Source of the DNA: Pseudokineococcus marinus
GTDB lineage: Bacteria > Actinomycetota > Actinomycetes > Actinomycetales > Quadrisphaeraceae
NCBI RefSeq assembly: GCF_037482405.1
Contig: NZ_JBBHZZ010000003.1
Coordinates: 124,001-188,000, forward strand
DNA: 64,000 bases
Reading direction: 5' to 3'
In this document: positions 38,654-47,538 of the stretch, in pieces
How positions within the stretch are numbered: the first letter of the stretch is position 1
How the letters are laid out: each line of letters opens with the position of its first letter
The notes under the pieces: model-generated
The model's database searches: none
The model's input: the letters and a program-made list of their open reading frames with translations, nothing else
Told to the model about the DNA's origin: nothing
Translations under genes and position numbers: made by a program

Positions 38654-38677
38654 CGTCGACGTCGAACACCTGTCCGG
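38651..38677 (+). promoter_or_regulatory. Promoter box and candidate SOS (LexA) box upstream of ruvA
   Basis: TAGCGT at 38651-38656 is followed at 38662-38677 by TCGAACACCTGTCCGG, which matches the actinobacterial LexA consensus TCGAAC-N4-GTTCGA at 10 of 12 fixed positions. The box would sit over the transcription start, so LexA could block ruvAB separately from ruvC. Confidence 0.5.
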
Positions 38678-38722
38678 TCCGCCCGTCCCGTGCCGACGGC
38701 GCGCCGCAGCGAGGAGCACACC

Positions 38723-39352
38723 GTGATCGCCAGCGTCCGCGGCCCCGTCGCGTCCGTCCGCCTCGACGCGGCGGTCGTCGTCACCGGGGGCGTCGGCCTC
38801 CTCGTGCACGCCACGCCGGCCGTCCTCGCGACGCTGCGGGTCGGCGCCGAGGCCGAGCTCGCCACGAGCATGGTCGTGCGGGAGGACTCGCTCACCCTCT
38901 ACGGCTTCGCCGACGACGACGAGCGCGCCGTCTTCGAGATGCTCCAGACCGTCAGCGGGGTGGGCCCCCGGCTCGCGCTCGCGATGCTCGCCGTCCACGC
39001 GCCCGACGGCCTGCGGGCCGCCGTGGCCGCCGAGGACCTCACCGCGCTGTGCCGGGTGCCGGGCATCGGGCGCAAGGGCGCCCAGCGGCTCGTGCTCGAG
39101 CTCGGCGACCGGCTCGGTCCCGCGCGCGAGGGCGGTGCCGGCGCCGGTCCGGCTCCCGCCCCGGCACCCGCGGCCGCGCCGGCCGCCGACGGGGGAGGCC
39201 CGGTGGTCGAAGCGCTCGTGGGTCTGGGCTGGACGGCGCGGGCGGCCGCGGAGGCGGTCGCGGCGGTCGCCCCGGACGAGGGGCAGGAGGACGACCGCGA
39301 CGTCGCCGCCGTCCTGCGCGACGCGCTGCGCCACCTCGGGCGGGGCCGGTGA
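38723..39352 (+). CDS. ruvA: Holliday junction branch migration protein RuvA
   Basis: A 209-residue protein with RuvA domains: the N-terminal OB fold (VIASVRGPVASVRLDAAVVV, VREDSLTLYGFADDDERAVFE), two helix-hairpin-helix motifs (LQTVSGVGPRLALAML; LCRVPGIGRKGAQRLVLELG), an Ala/Pro linker, and the C-terminal RuvB-binding helical domain (VVEALVGLGWTARAAAEAV). GTG 38723 has GAGGAG 6 nt upstream; an in-frame GTG at 38690 lacks a ribosome-binding site. Its stop overlaps the ruvB start (GTGA). Confidence 0.95.
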   Translation: MIASVRGPVASVRLDAAVVVTGGVGLLVHATPAVLATLRVGAEAELATSMVVREDSLTLYGFADDDERAVFEMLQTVSGVGPRLALAMLAVHAPDGLRAAVAAEDLTALCRVPGIGRKGAQRLVLELGDRLGPAREGGAGAGPAPAPAPAAAPAADGGGPVVEALVGLGWTARAAAEAVAAVAPDEGQEDDRDVAAVLRDALRHLGRGR

Positions 39353-40575
39353 GCGCCGGCCCCGGCCGCCACGGCGACGGCTCCTCCGAGGTGGGCCTCG
39401 CCGGCGGACCGTCCGCCGCGGAGGAGGCCGAGCTCGCGGAGCGCGCGGCGCGCGGCGGCCGCCTCGTGGAGCCGGCCGAGGACCTCGACGACCGCGCCGC
39501 CGAGGCGGCCCTGCGCCCCGGCTCCCTCGACGACTTCGTCGGGCAGCGGGCCGTGCGCGAGCAGCTGTCCCTCGTCCTCGAGGCGGCGCGCCGCCGCGGC
39601 CGGGCGCCCGACCACGTCCTGCTCTCCGGCCCTCCCGGGCTCGGCAAGACGACGCTCGCCATGATCGTCGCCGCCGAGCTCGGCCAGTCGCTGCGCATCA
39701 GCAGCGGCCCCGCCATCCAGCACGCCGGCGACCTCGCCGCCGTCCTGTCCTCCCTCGAGGAGGGCGAGGTGCTCTTCGTCGACGAGGTCCACCGGATGGC
39801 GCGCCCGGCCGAGGAGATGCTCTACGTGGCGATGGAGGACTTCCGGGTCGACGTCGTCGTCGGCAAGGGTGCCGGCGCCACGGCCATCCCGCTGCACCTG
39901 CCGCCGTTCACGCTCGTCGGCGCGACCACCCGCTCCGGGCTCCTCCCCGCCCCGCTGCGCGACCGCTTCGGCTTCACCGGCCACCTCGACTTCTACGCCC
40001 CCGACGAGCTCGAGCAGGTGCTGCGCCGCTCCGCGCAGCTCCTCGGCGTCGAGCTCACCGCCGCGGGGGGCGCCGAGATCGCCCGGCGCTCCCGGGGCAC
40101 GCCCCGCATCGCGAACCGCCTCCTGCGGCGGGTGCGCGACTGGTCGCAGGTGCGGGGGACGGGCGTCGTCGACGCCGACGCCGCCCGCGCCGCGCTGCGC
40201 GTCTACGAGGTCGACGAGCTCGGCCTGGACCGCCTCGACCGCTCGGTCCTCGACGCGCTGTGCCGCCGCTTCGGCGGGGGACCGGTGGGACTCTCGACCC
40301 TCGCCGTCGCGGTCGGCGAGGAGCCCGACACCGTCGAGACGGTGGCCGAGCCCTTCCTCGTGCGCGAGGGCCTCCTCGGCCGGACCCCGCGGGGGCGCGT
40401 CGCCACCGCGGACGGCTGGGCCCACCTGGGGCTGCGCCCGCCGCTGGGCGCGCCGCTGCAGGCGACGCTCCCCCTGGGGGACGGCGGGGACGGCGACAGC
40501 CAGGACCGGGACGACGACCGGGACGACGACGGGGACGACGACGGGGACGACGACGGGGCGGCACCGCCGTCCTGA
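39349..40575 (+). CDS. ruvB: Holliday junction branch migration DNA helicase RuvB
   Basis: A 408-residue AAA+ motor. Walker A LLSGPPGLGKTTLAMIVA, Walker B VLFVDEVHRMARPAEE, sensor LVGATTRSGLLPAPLRDRFGF with the arginine finger, and the C-terminal winged helix (LRVYEVDELGLDRLDRSVL; FGGGPVGLSTLAVAVGEE). It is about 50 residues longer than typical. The start has an acidic/Gly-rich extension of about 45 residues before DDFVGQ, and the end has an Asp-rich tail coded by four 12-bp repeats (40510-40557). GTG 39349 overlaps ruvA by 4 nt. Confidence 0.95.
   Translation: MSAGPGRHGDGSSEVGLAGGPSAAEEAELAERAARGGRLVEPAEDLDDRAAEAALRPGSLDDFVGQRAVREQLSLVLEAARRRGRAPDHVLLSGPPGLGKTTLAMIVAAELGQSLRISSGPAIQHAGDLAAVLSSLEEGEVLFVDEVHRMARPAEEMLYVAMEDFRVDVVVGKGAGATAIPLHLPPFTLVGATTRSGLLPAPLRDRFGFTGHLDFYAPDELEQVLRRSAQLLGVELTAAGGAEIARRSRGTPRIANRLLRRVRDWSQVRGTGVVDADAARAALRVYEVDELGLDRLDRSVLDALCRRFGGGPVGLSTLAVAVGEEPDTVETVAEPFLVREGLLGRTPRGRVATADGWAHLGLRPPLGAPLQATLPLGDGGDGDSQDRDDDRDDDGDDDGDDDGAAPPS
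40510..40557 (+). repeat. 12-bp tandem repeat coding an Asp-rich tail of RuvB
   Basis: Four units of GACGACGACGGG (first unit GACGACGACCGG) encode DDDR/DDDG repeats at the RuvB C-terminus. This is a slippage-prone microsatellite-like array. Confidence 0.85.
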
Positions 40576-40657
40576 GGGCCCGCCCGGGCGCGTCCTGGCG
40601 CGCGGCACGGCGCGGCGCACCGCCGTCGAGCGCGCCGGGACCAGCGTGGTGCTCCCG

Positions 40658-40663
40658 TAGAGT
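40658..40663 (+). promoter_or_regulatory. -10 box for the yajC-secDF transcript
   Basis: TAGAGT, 71 nt before the yajC ATG, implying a leader of about 65 nt. Confidence 0.45.
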
Positions 40664-40734
40664 GACCAGCCGCACGACCGAGTGATCGCGCGACCGACCC
40701 TGACGCCGACTGCGAAGGCTGGCCCCGCCCCGCC

Positions 40735-41097
40735 ATGGATCCCTTCTCCCTCGTCCTCCTGCTCCTGCTCGTCCCCCTCGTGCTCCTCAGCGTCCGGGGG
40801 AGCCGGCAGCGCAAGGCCGTGGCGCAGATGCAGAGCGAGCTGGCGACCGGCACGGAGGTCATGACGGCGTCCGGCCAGTTCGGCACGGTCACCGGCGTCC
40901 GCGACGACCGCGTCGAGATCGAGGTCGCCCCGGGCGTGCGCACGTGGTGGCTGCGGCAGGCCATCGCCCGCCGGGTCGACCCCGCGGCCCCCGTCGCCGT
41001 CGAGGACGACCTCGCCGAGGACCAGCGGGTCGCCGACGACGTCGTCGAGGACGACCCGCGCGACGACCCGTCGGACGGCTCGCGCCGCCCCGCCTGA
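40735..41097 (+). CDS. yajC: Preprotein translocase subunit YajC
   Basis: A 120-residue single-pass membrane protein. Residues 3-18 are the hydrophobic helix (PFSLVLLLLLVPLVLL), followed by RGSRQRKAVAQMQSEL, LATGTEVMTASGQFGTVTGV and a short beta-rich soluble domain with WWLRQAIARRV in the usual place. An acidic Asp-rich C-terminal tail follows. It works with SecD and SecF, whose genes come directly after. Confidence 0.93.
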   Translation: MDPFSLVLLLLLVPLVLLSVRGSRQRKAVAQMQSELATGTEVMTASGQFGTVTGVRDDRVEIEVAPGVRTWWLRQAIARRVDPAAPVAVEDDLAEDQRVADDVVEDDPRDDPSDGSRRPA

Positions 41098-41166
41098 CCC
41101 GCCCCGGGGACCGCCGCGACGGCGCCGCGTCCCGGAGCCCCTGACCGCTCGGAGGACGACGCAGCC

Positions 41167-43296
41167 GTGGCAGCCACGACCCGCACCCGCTCGATCCGCA
41201 CGCTCGGCGCCCTCGGCGTCATCCTGGCGCTGCTCTACGGCGGCATCGCCGCCGCCGCGCAGTGGTCCACCGCCTCGTGGACCCCGGGCCTCGGCCTCGA
41301 CCTCGCGGGCGGGACGCGGGTCATCCTCACGCCCGTGGCCCAGCCGGGCCAGAGCGGCGAGGTGACCGAGGACACCATCGACGACGCCATCGAGATCATC
41401 CGCCAGCGCGTCGACGGCAGCGGCATCGGCGAGGCGAACGTCAGCGCCCAGGGCAGCCAGAACATCCTCGTCGAGCTGCCGGGCGACCCGCAGACGCAGC
41501 AGGCGACGCTCGAGCTCATCCGCCAGTCGGCGCGCATGACCTTCCGTCCCGTCCTGGCCGTCGCCGGGCCCACGCCCATCGACGCCACCGCGCAGCCCGG
41601 CGAGGGCGCGCCCACCGACGCACCGACGGCGGGCGCCACCGCCCCCTCGACGGAGGCGCCCGCCACGGAGGCACCGGCCACGGAGGCGCCCGCGACGGCG
41701 GAGCCGACGCCCGGGTCGACGCAGGGCAGCGTCATCCCGCCCGCGCTGCGCACCGCGCCCACCGCAGGAGCCCCCACCACGGGCGCCCCCACCACGGGCG
41801 CCCCGAGCACGGAGGCCCCCGCCACGGAGGCACCCGCCACGGAGGCACCGGGGGAGCAGCCGACCGACGCGCCGACGTCGGAGCCGACGAGCGCCAGCGA
41901 CCTGGCGTGGATCACCCCCGACCTGGCGGCCGAGTTCGCGGCGCTGGACTGCACCGACCCGGCCAACCGCACGGGCGGCACGGAGTCCGACGACGCGCTG
42001 CCCCTCGCCACGTGCGACCAGACCGGCTCGGCCAAGTACCTCCTCGGGCCGGTCGAGCTCACGGGTTCCGACCTCACCGGCGCGGCCTCGCAGCCGGCGA
42101 CGAACGACCAGGGCTTCTCCACCGGCGGCTGGGTCGTCACGATGGACTTCACCCGCGCGGGCGGCGACGCCTTCGCGGAGATCACCTCGCGCATCTCGCA
42201 GCTGCCGTCGCCGCAGGACCAGTTCGGCATCGTCCTCGACGGCCTCGTCATCTCGGCGCCGAGCGTCAACGGGCCCATCCCCGGCGGCCAGGCCCGCATC
42301 GACGACGGCGGCTCCGGCACCTTCACGCAGGAGTCGACGCAGACGCTGGCCAACCAGCTGCGCTTCGGCTCCCTGCCCGTCTCCTTCGAGGTGCAGACGC
42401 AGGAGCAGATCTCCGCGACGCTCGGCACCGAGCAGCTGCAGCGCGGCGTGCTCGCCGGGCTCATCGGCCTCGGGCTCGTCGTCGTCTACTCGCTGCTGCA
42501 GTACCGGCTCCTCGGCCTCGTCACCGTCGCCAGCCTCGCGGTGGCCGGGCTGCTGGCCTACGGCGCCATCACGCTGCTGAGCTGGACGTCGGGCTACCGG
42601 CTGAGCCTGCCCGGCGTCGCCGGCCTCATCATCGCCATCGGCGTCACGGCCGACTCCTTCATCGTGTACTTCGAGCGCGTGCGCGACGAGGTCCGCGAGG
42701 GCCGCTCCGTCGCCGCGGCGGTCCAGACGGGCTGGGCGCGGGCGCGGCGCACGATCATCATCAGCGACGTCGTGCAGCTGCTCGCCGCCGTCGTCCTCTA
42801 CGTCCTCGCGGTCGGCGGCGTGCAGGGCTTCGCCTTCACCCTCGGCCTGACGACGCTCATCGACCTGCTCGTCGTCGTCATGCTCACGCACCCGCTCGTC
42901 ACGCTGCTCGCCCGCACGCGCTTCTTCGCGAGCGGCCACCGGCTGTCCGGCTTCGACGCCGAGCACCTCGGGCGCACCGTCTACGCCGGGAGGGGCCGCG
43001 TGGCCCAGCCCGCCAGCGGGCGCGACCTCGCGGCCGGCGCCGACGACCGTCCGCCCGCGGACGACGACGGCGGTGGCGAGGGCGAGCGGCGCCGCCGTGA
43101 CCGCACCCCGGGCGACCTCGAGCCGGCCGCCGCGGCCCAGCCGCGCCGGATGACCATCGCCGAGCGCCGCGCCGCCGAGGCGCGCGAGCGGCGGGAGCAG
43201 GAGGAGGGCGTCCCCGACGGCGGTGGCCCCGACAGCATCGGGAGCGGCGACCCCGCCCACCACGGTGCCGGCCGCACGACCCCGACGGAGGACTGA
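41167..43296 (+). CDS. secD: Protein translocase subunit SecD
   Basis: A 709-residue RND-type Sec accessory protein using the proton gradient to pull exported proteins outward. First TM at about residues 16-33, LGLDLAGGTRVILTP, EIIRQRVDGSGIGEANVSAQ and IVLDGLVISAPSVNGPI mark the periplasmic domain. Five C-terminal TMs include LSLPGVAGLIIAIGVTADS. The periplasmic domain carries a Pro/Ala/Thr/Glu-rich insert (about 145-240) with ATEAP and TTGAP tandem repeats. The cytoplasmic C-terminal tail is long, charged and ends at 709, longer than average. GTG 41167 follows GGAGGA by about 11 nt. Confidence 0.95.
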   Translation: MAATTRTRSIRTLGALGVILALLYGGIAAAAQWSTASWTPGLGLDLAGGTRVILTPVAQPGQSGEVTEDTIDDAIEIIRQRVDGSGIGEANVSAQGSQNILVELPGDPQTQQATLELIRQSARMTFRPVLAVAGPTPIDATAQPGEGAPTDAPTAGATAPSTEAPATEAPATEAPATAEPTPGSTQGSVIPPALRTAPTAGAPTTGAPTTGAPSTEAPATEAPATEAPGEQPTDAPTSEPTSASDLAWITPDLAAEFAALDCTDPANRTGGTESDDALPLATCDQTGSAKYLLGPVELTGSDLTGAASQPATNDQGFSTGGWVVTMDFTRAGGDAFAEITSRISQLPSPQDQFGIVLDGLVISAPSVNGPIPGGQARIDDGGSGTFTQESTQTLANQLRFGSLPVSFEVQTQEQISATLGTEQLQRGVLAGLIGLGLVVVYSLLQYRLLGLVTVASLAVAGLLAYGAITLLSWTSGYRLSLPGVAGLIIAIGVTADSFIVYFERVRDEVREGRSVAAAVQTGWARARRTIIISDVVQLLAAVVLYVLAVGGVQGFAFTLGLTTLIDLLVVVMLTHPLVTLLARTRFFASGHRLSGFDAEHLGRTVYAGRGRVAQPASGRDLAAGADDRPPADDDGGGEGERRRRDRTPGDLEPAAAAQPRRMTIAERRAAEARERREQEEGVPDGGGPDSIGSGDPAHHGAGRTTPTED

Positions 43297-43299
43297 CCC

Positions 43300-44412
43300 G
43301 TGCCCAGCTTCGCCGCCTTCGGCAACGACCTCTACACGGGTCGTCGGTCCTTCGACTTCGTCGAGCGCCGGCGCCGGCTGCTCGCCATCACGGGCGTCGT
43401 CGTCCTGCTGGCCGTCCTCGTGCTCGTCGTGCGGGGCTTCAACCCCGGCATCGAGTTCACCGGGGGCTCGGAGTACCGCGTCTCCCAGGTCGCGGACGCC
43501 TCCGAGGACCCGGCGCTCGAGGCCGTCGCCGAGGTGCTCCCGGACGCCCAGCCCCCGTCGGTGTCGGTGGTCGGCGGCGACTCCGTCCGCATCCAGACCG
43601 AGGCCGTCCCCGAGGACCTGACCGCCGACGTGGCGGACGCCCTGGCGGCGGCGTACGACGTCGACCCGAGCCAGGTGACGTCCAGCTTCGTCGGCCCGGT
43701 GTGGGGCGCGGACATCACCCGTCAGGCCCTCATCGGCATCGGGATCTTCCTCGTGCTCGTCACCGGCGTCATCGCCGTGTACTTCCGCGACCTCGCGATG
43801 GCGGCGGCCGCCCTCGTGGCCCTGGTCCACGACCTCGTGGTCACGGCGGGCGTCTACGCGCTCGTCGGCTTCGAGGTGACGCCGGCCTCGGTGATCGGCT
43901 TCCTCACCATCCTCGGCTTCTCGCTCTACGACACCGTCGTCGTCTTCGACAAGGTGCGCGAGCAGACGGCCGGGGTCCTGCAGGGGTCGTCGCGGACCTA
44001 CCTCGAGCAGATCAACCTCGCCGTCAACCAGACGGTGGTGCGGTCCATCAACACCTCCGTCGTGGCGGCGCTGCCGGTCGCCTCGATCCTCTTCATCGGC
44101 GCCCTGCTCCTCGGGGCCGGGACCCTGCGCGACGTGTCCCTGGCCCTCTTCGTGGGCACGCTCGCGGGCACGTACTCCTCGATCTTCGTGGCGCCGGCGA
44201 TCCTCGCCGAGATCAAGAGCCGCGACGACCGGGTCAAGGCGCACACCGAGCAGGTGCGCGCCCACCGCCGCGAGGAGGCCCGCCTCGCCGCCGAGGGCCC
44301 GGCGGAGGGGACCGCCGCGCTCGCCACCGCCGGTGGCGGCGCCGGCGGAGCCGCCGGTGAGGGGCCGCGGGGCCAGCGCCCGCAGCCGCGGCGCGGGCGC
44401 CGGCGTGGCTGA
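43300..44412 (+). CDS. secF: Protein translocase subunit SecF
   Basis: A 370-residue partner of SecD. Typical features: GNDLYTGRRSFDFVERRRRL before TM1, FNPGIEFTGGSEYRVSQV in the periplasmic domain, FVGPVWGADITRQALIG, and the TM block with ALVHDLVVTAGVYALVG, FLTILGFSLYDTVVVFDKVRE, LAVNQTVVRSINTSV and SILFIGALLLGAGTL. A charged 65-residue C-terminal tail ends in Arg/Gly-rich sequence. It starts at GTG 43300, 3 nt after secD. The apt start overlaps its last codons by 8 nt. Confidence 0.95.
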   Translation: MPSFAAFGNDLYTGRRSFDFVERRRRLLAITGVVVLLAVLVLVVRGFNPGIEFTGGSEYRVSQVADASEDPALEAVAEVLPDAQPPSVSVVGGDSVRIQTEAVPEDLTADVADALAAAYDVDPSQVTSSFVGPVWGADITRQALIGIGIFLVLVTGVIAVYFRDLAMAAAALVALVHDLVVTAGVYALVGFEVTPASVIGFLTILGFSLYDTVVVFDKVREQTAGVLQGSSRTYLEQINLAVNQTVVRSINTSVVAALPVASILFIGALLLGAGTLRDVSLALFVGTLAGTYSSIFVAPAILAEIKSRDDRVKAHTEQVRAHRREEARLAAEGPAEGTAALATAGGGAGGAAGEGPRGQRPQPRRGRRRG

Positions 44413-44968
44413 CCCGGTGCCCGCCGGCACGGCGTCCCGGACGCCGGAGGGGCTGGCCGACCGTCTGCTGCCCCTGCTGCGGGAGGTGCCCGACCACCCC
44501 CGGCCCGGGGTCGTCTTCCGCGACATCACGCCGCTGCTGGCGGACGCGGCGGCGCTGGCCGCCGCCGTGCGCGGCCTCGCCGACCTGCTCCCCGACGACG
44601 TCGACGCCCTCGCCGGCGTCGAGGCCCGGGGCTTCGTCCTCGGGGCGGCGGTCGCCGTGGCGGCGGGCGCCGGGTTCGTGCCCGTGCGGAAGGCGGGCCG
44701 GCTCCCGCGCGAGGTGCTCGCCGAGACCTACGACCTCGAGTACGGCTCGGCGACGGTCGAGCTCCACGCCGACGCGGTGCGCCCGGGGGCGCGCGTCGTC
44801 GTCGTCGACGACGTGCTCGCCACGGGCGGCACCGCCGCGGCCGCGTGCCGCCTCGTCGAGCGGGCCGGCGGCGAGGTCGCCGGCGTGCTCGTGCTCGCCG
44901 AGATCGGGGGCCTCGGCGGCCGAGCCGCCCTCGCGGGCCGGCGCGTCGACGCGCTGCTGCGGCTCTGA
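44405..44968 (+). CDS. apt: Adenine phosphoribosyltransferase
   Basis: A 187-residue purine-salvage enzyme forming AMP from adenine and PRPP. FRDITPLLADAAALAAAV and VEARGFVLGAAVA are the APRT adenine-side motifs; VVVVDDVLATGGTAAAAC is the PRPP-binding loop; VPVRKAGRLPREV and LEYGSATVELHAD complete the family pattern. GTG 44405, inside the secF end, gives the natural N-terminus. The secDF-apt-rel order is conserved in actinobacteria. Confidence 0.94.
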   Translation: MADPVPAGTASRTPEGLADRLLPLLREVPDHPRPGVVFRDITPLLADAAALAAAVRGLADLLPDDVDALAGVEARGFVLGAAVAVAAGAGFVPVRKAGRLPREVLAETYDLEYGSATVELHADAVRPGARVVVVDDVLATGGTAAAACRLVERAGGEVAGVLVLAEIGGLGGRAALAGRRVDALLRL

Positions 44969-45045
44969 GCAGGCCCCGCGCCACCGCGGCGCCGGACCCG
45001 CGGGCCCGGCGAGCGGGGCGCGGCCGCGGGACGGGGGCGCGGACG

Positions 45046-45051
45046 TAGGCT
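45046..45051 (+). promoter_or_regulatory. -10 box for the rel gene
   Basis: TAGGCT, 55 nt before the chosen start GTG 45106, implying a short 5' leader with the GGGAGG ribosome-binding site. Confidence 0.45.
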
Positions 45052-45105
45052 GGTGGCCTGCGACGACGCGCCGCCGGGACCGCCCGGGGCGCCTGGGAGG
45101 TGCCG

Positions 45106-47538
45106 GTGTCCGACGAGGTCGCCCAGAGGGGTCCCGCGCCGCAGGAGACCGGCGCCGGCGTGCCCGCCCCCACGACGGCGGAGGCGCTCGCTCCCGTCCC
45201 CGCGCCGGCGGGCCCGACCAGCGAGCCCGCCCGCGCCGACGAGCCCGGCGGCAGCGGGCTCCGCGCCCGGCTCGCCCGCCTCGGCTCGCGACCGTCGACG
45301 ACGTCGCCCGTCCTCGAGCCCCTCCTGCGCAGCCTGCGGAGCAACCACCCCAAGGCCGACACGGCCGTGGTGGAGCGGGCGTACGTCGTCGCGGAGAAGG
45401 CGCACCGGGGGCAGCGGCGCAAGAGCGGCGACGCCTACATCACGCACCCCGTCGCGGTGACGACGATCCTCGCCGACCTCGGCATGACGGCGCCGACGCT
45501 GGCGGCCGCGCTGCTGCACGACACCGTCGAGGACACCGCGTACTCCCTCGCCCAGCTGCGGGAGGAGTTCGGCGACGAGGTCGCCATGCTCGTCGACGGC
45601 GTCACCAAGCTCGACAAGGTCCAGTACGGCGACGCCGCGCAGGCCGAGACCGTCCGCAAGATGGTCGTGGCGATGGCCCGCGACATCCGCGTCCTCGTCA
45701 TCAAGCTCGCCGACCGGCTGCACAACGCCCGCACGTGGAAGTACGTGTCCGCGGCGTCCGCCGAGCGCAAGGCCCGCGAGACCCTCGAGATCTACGCGCC
45801 GCTCGCCCACCGGCTGGGCATGAACACCATCAAGTGGGAGCTCGAGGACCTGTCCTTCGCGACGCTGTACCCGGGCGTCTACGAGGAGATCGTCCGGCTC
45901 GTCGCCGAGCAGGCGCCCGCCCGCGAGGAGTACCTCGCCGTCGTCCGCGACCAGGTCGCGGCCGACCTGCGGCAGGCCAAGGTGCGCGCCACCGTCACGG
46001 GCCGGCCCAAGCACTACTACTCCGTGTACCAGAAGATGATCGTGCGGGGCCGCGAGTTCGCCGACATCTACGACCTCGTCGGGGTGCGGGTCCTCGTCGA
46101 CACGGTCCGCGACTGCTACGCCGTCCTCGGCGCGCTCCACGCGCGCTGGACGCCGGTCCCGGGCCGCTTCAAGGACTACATCGCGATGCCCAAGTTCAAC
46201 ATGTACCAGTCGCTGCACACGACGGTCATCGGGCCCGAGGGCAAGCCCGTCGAGATCCAGATCCGCACCCACCTCATGCACCGCCGAGCCGAGCTCGGCG
46301 TCGCGGCGCACTGGAAGTACAAGGACGCCGGGGGCCGCGGCACGACGGACCCGGCCGACCGCGGCGCCCCGGGCAGCCACGGCACGGGCGGCAGCGACAT
46401 GGCCTGGCTGCGCCAGCTGCTCGACTGGCAGCGCGAGACGTCCGACCCGGGGGAGTTCCTCGAGTCCCTGCGCTTCGAGATCAACGCGGCCGAGGTCTAC
46501 GTCTTCACGCCCAAGGGCGACGCCATCGCGCTGCCGGCCGGCTCGACCCCGGTCGACTTCGCCTACGCCGTCCACACCGACGTCGGCCACCGCACGATGG
46601 GCGCCCGCGTCAACGGCCGCCTCGTGCCGCTCGAGTCCACCCTCGACAACGGCGACGTCGTCGAGGTCTTCACGTCCAAGGTCGAGGGCGCGGGCCCGAG
46701 CCGGGACTGGATGACCTTCGTCAAGAGCCCCCGCGCGCGCAGCAAGATCAAGCAGTGGTTCTCCAAGGAGCGCCGCGAGGAGGCGATCGAGCAGGGCAAG
46801 GACGCCATCGCCAAGGCGATGCGCAAGGAGCACCTGCCCATCCAGCGCCTCATGTCCCACGACTCCCTCGCCGGGGTCGCGCGCGACCTGCACCACGCCG
46901 ACGTCTCGGCCCTGTACGCCGCCGTGGGGGAGGGGCACGTCTCCGCCGCGTCGGTGGTGCAGAAGCTCGTCACCGCGCTGGGCGGCGAGAGCGGCGCCGA
47001 GGAGGACCTCGCCGAGGCGGTCCTGCCACCCCCGCGGACGGCGACGCGACGGCGCTCCGGGGACCCGGGCGTCGTCGTCAAGGGCGTCGACGACGTGTGG
47101 GTCAAGGTCGCCCGCTGCTGCACGCCGGTGCCGCGGGACCCGGTCATCGGCTTCGTCACGCGCGGCAACGGCGTGTCCGTGCACCGCCGCGACTGCGGCA
47201 ACGTCAGCGGCCTCATGGGCCAGCCCGAGCGCATCGTCGAGGTGGAGTGGTCGGTCGGCGCCGACAGCGTCTTCCTCGTGCAGATCTCCGTCGAGGCCCT
47301 CGACCGCGCGCGGCTGCTCTCCGACATCACGCGGGTCCTGTCGGACAACCACGTCAACATCCTCTCGGCGTCGGTGACGACGTCGCGGGACCGCGTGGCC
47401 ATCTCCAAGTTCACCTTCGAGATGGGCGACCCGAGCCACCTCGACCACGTCCTCGCCGCGGTGCGGCGCGTCGACGGCGTCTTCGACGTCTACCGCTCGA
47501 CGGGGCGCCGCGAGGAGGCCGGCCACAGCACCCCCTGA
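45106..47538 (+). CDS. relA: Bifunctional (p)ppGpp synthetase/hydrolase (RelA/SpoT family)
   Basis: An 810-residue stringent-response enzyme. A disordered N-terminus of about 65 residues leads into the HD hydrolase domain (LLHDTVEDT, with YITHPVAVTTIL earlier), the synthetase domain (GRPKHYYSVYQKM; PGRFKDYIAMPKFNMYQSLH, where RFKD is the bifunctional-type RxKD motif), TGS (VYVFTPKGDAIALPAGSTP), the helical/zinc-finger region (VARCCTPVPRDPVIGFVTRG; VHRRDCGNV), and the C-terminal ACT domain (VSVEAL-like, LLSDITRVLSDNHVNIL). Both active sites look intact. GTG 45106 is chosen because GGAGG lies 5 nt before it; GTG 45100 is in frame. The gene overlaps the convergent gene at 47490 by 49 nt. Confidence 0.95.
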   Translation: MSDEVAQRGPAPQETGAGVPAPTTAEALAPVPAPAGPTSEPARADEPGGSGLRARLARLGSRPSTTSPVLEPLLRSLRSNHPKADTAVVERAYVVAEKAHRGQRRKSGDAYITHPVAVTTILADLGMTAPTLAAALLHDTVEDTAYSLAQLREEFGDEVAMLVDGVTKLDKVQYGDAAQAETVRKMVVAMARDIRVLVIKLADRLHNARTWKYVSAASAERKARETLEIYAPLAHRLGMNTIKWELEDLSFATLYPGVYEEIVRLVAEQAPAREEYLAVVRDQVAADLRQAKVRATVTGRPKHYYSVYQKMIVRGREFADIYDLVGVRVLVDTVRDCYAVLGALHARWTPVPGRFKDYIAMPKFNMYQSLHTTVIGPEGKPVEIQIRTHLMHRRAELGVAAHWKYKDAGGRGTTDPADRGAPGSHGTGGSDMAWLRQLLDWQRETSDPGEFLESLRFEINAAEVYVFTPKGDAIALPAGSTPVDFAYAVHTDVGHRTMGARVNGRLVPLESTLDNGDVVEVFTSKVEGAGPSRDWMTFVKSPRARSKIKQWFSKERREEAIEQGKDAIAKAMRKEHLPIQRLMSHDSLAGVARDLHHADVSALYAAVGEGHVSAASVVQKLVTALGGESGAEEDLAEAVLPPPRTATRRRSGDPGVVVKGVDDVWVKVARCCTPVPRDPVIGFVTRGNGVSVHRRDCGNVSGLMGQPERIVEVEWSVGADSVFLVQISVEALDRARLLSDITRVLSDNHVNILSASVTTSRDRVAISKFTFEMGDPSHLDHVLAAVRRVDGVFDVYRSTGRREEAGHSTP

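Noticed and set aside
38899..44529. An 1876-codon open frame antisense to ruvA-secF
   Set aside because: Antisense to five well-supported genes, repetitive composition, no motif. It is a GC artefact.
45053..45460. GTG-initiated 135-codon frame just after the rel promoter box
   Set aside because: Only 1 nt separates the box from the GTG, the frame is Pro/Arg-rich and it overlaps the true rel gene out of frame.
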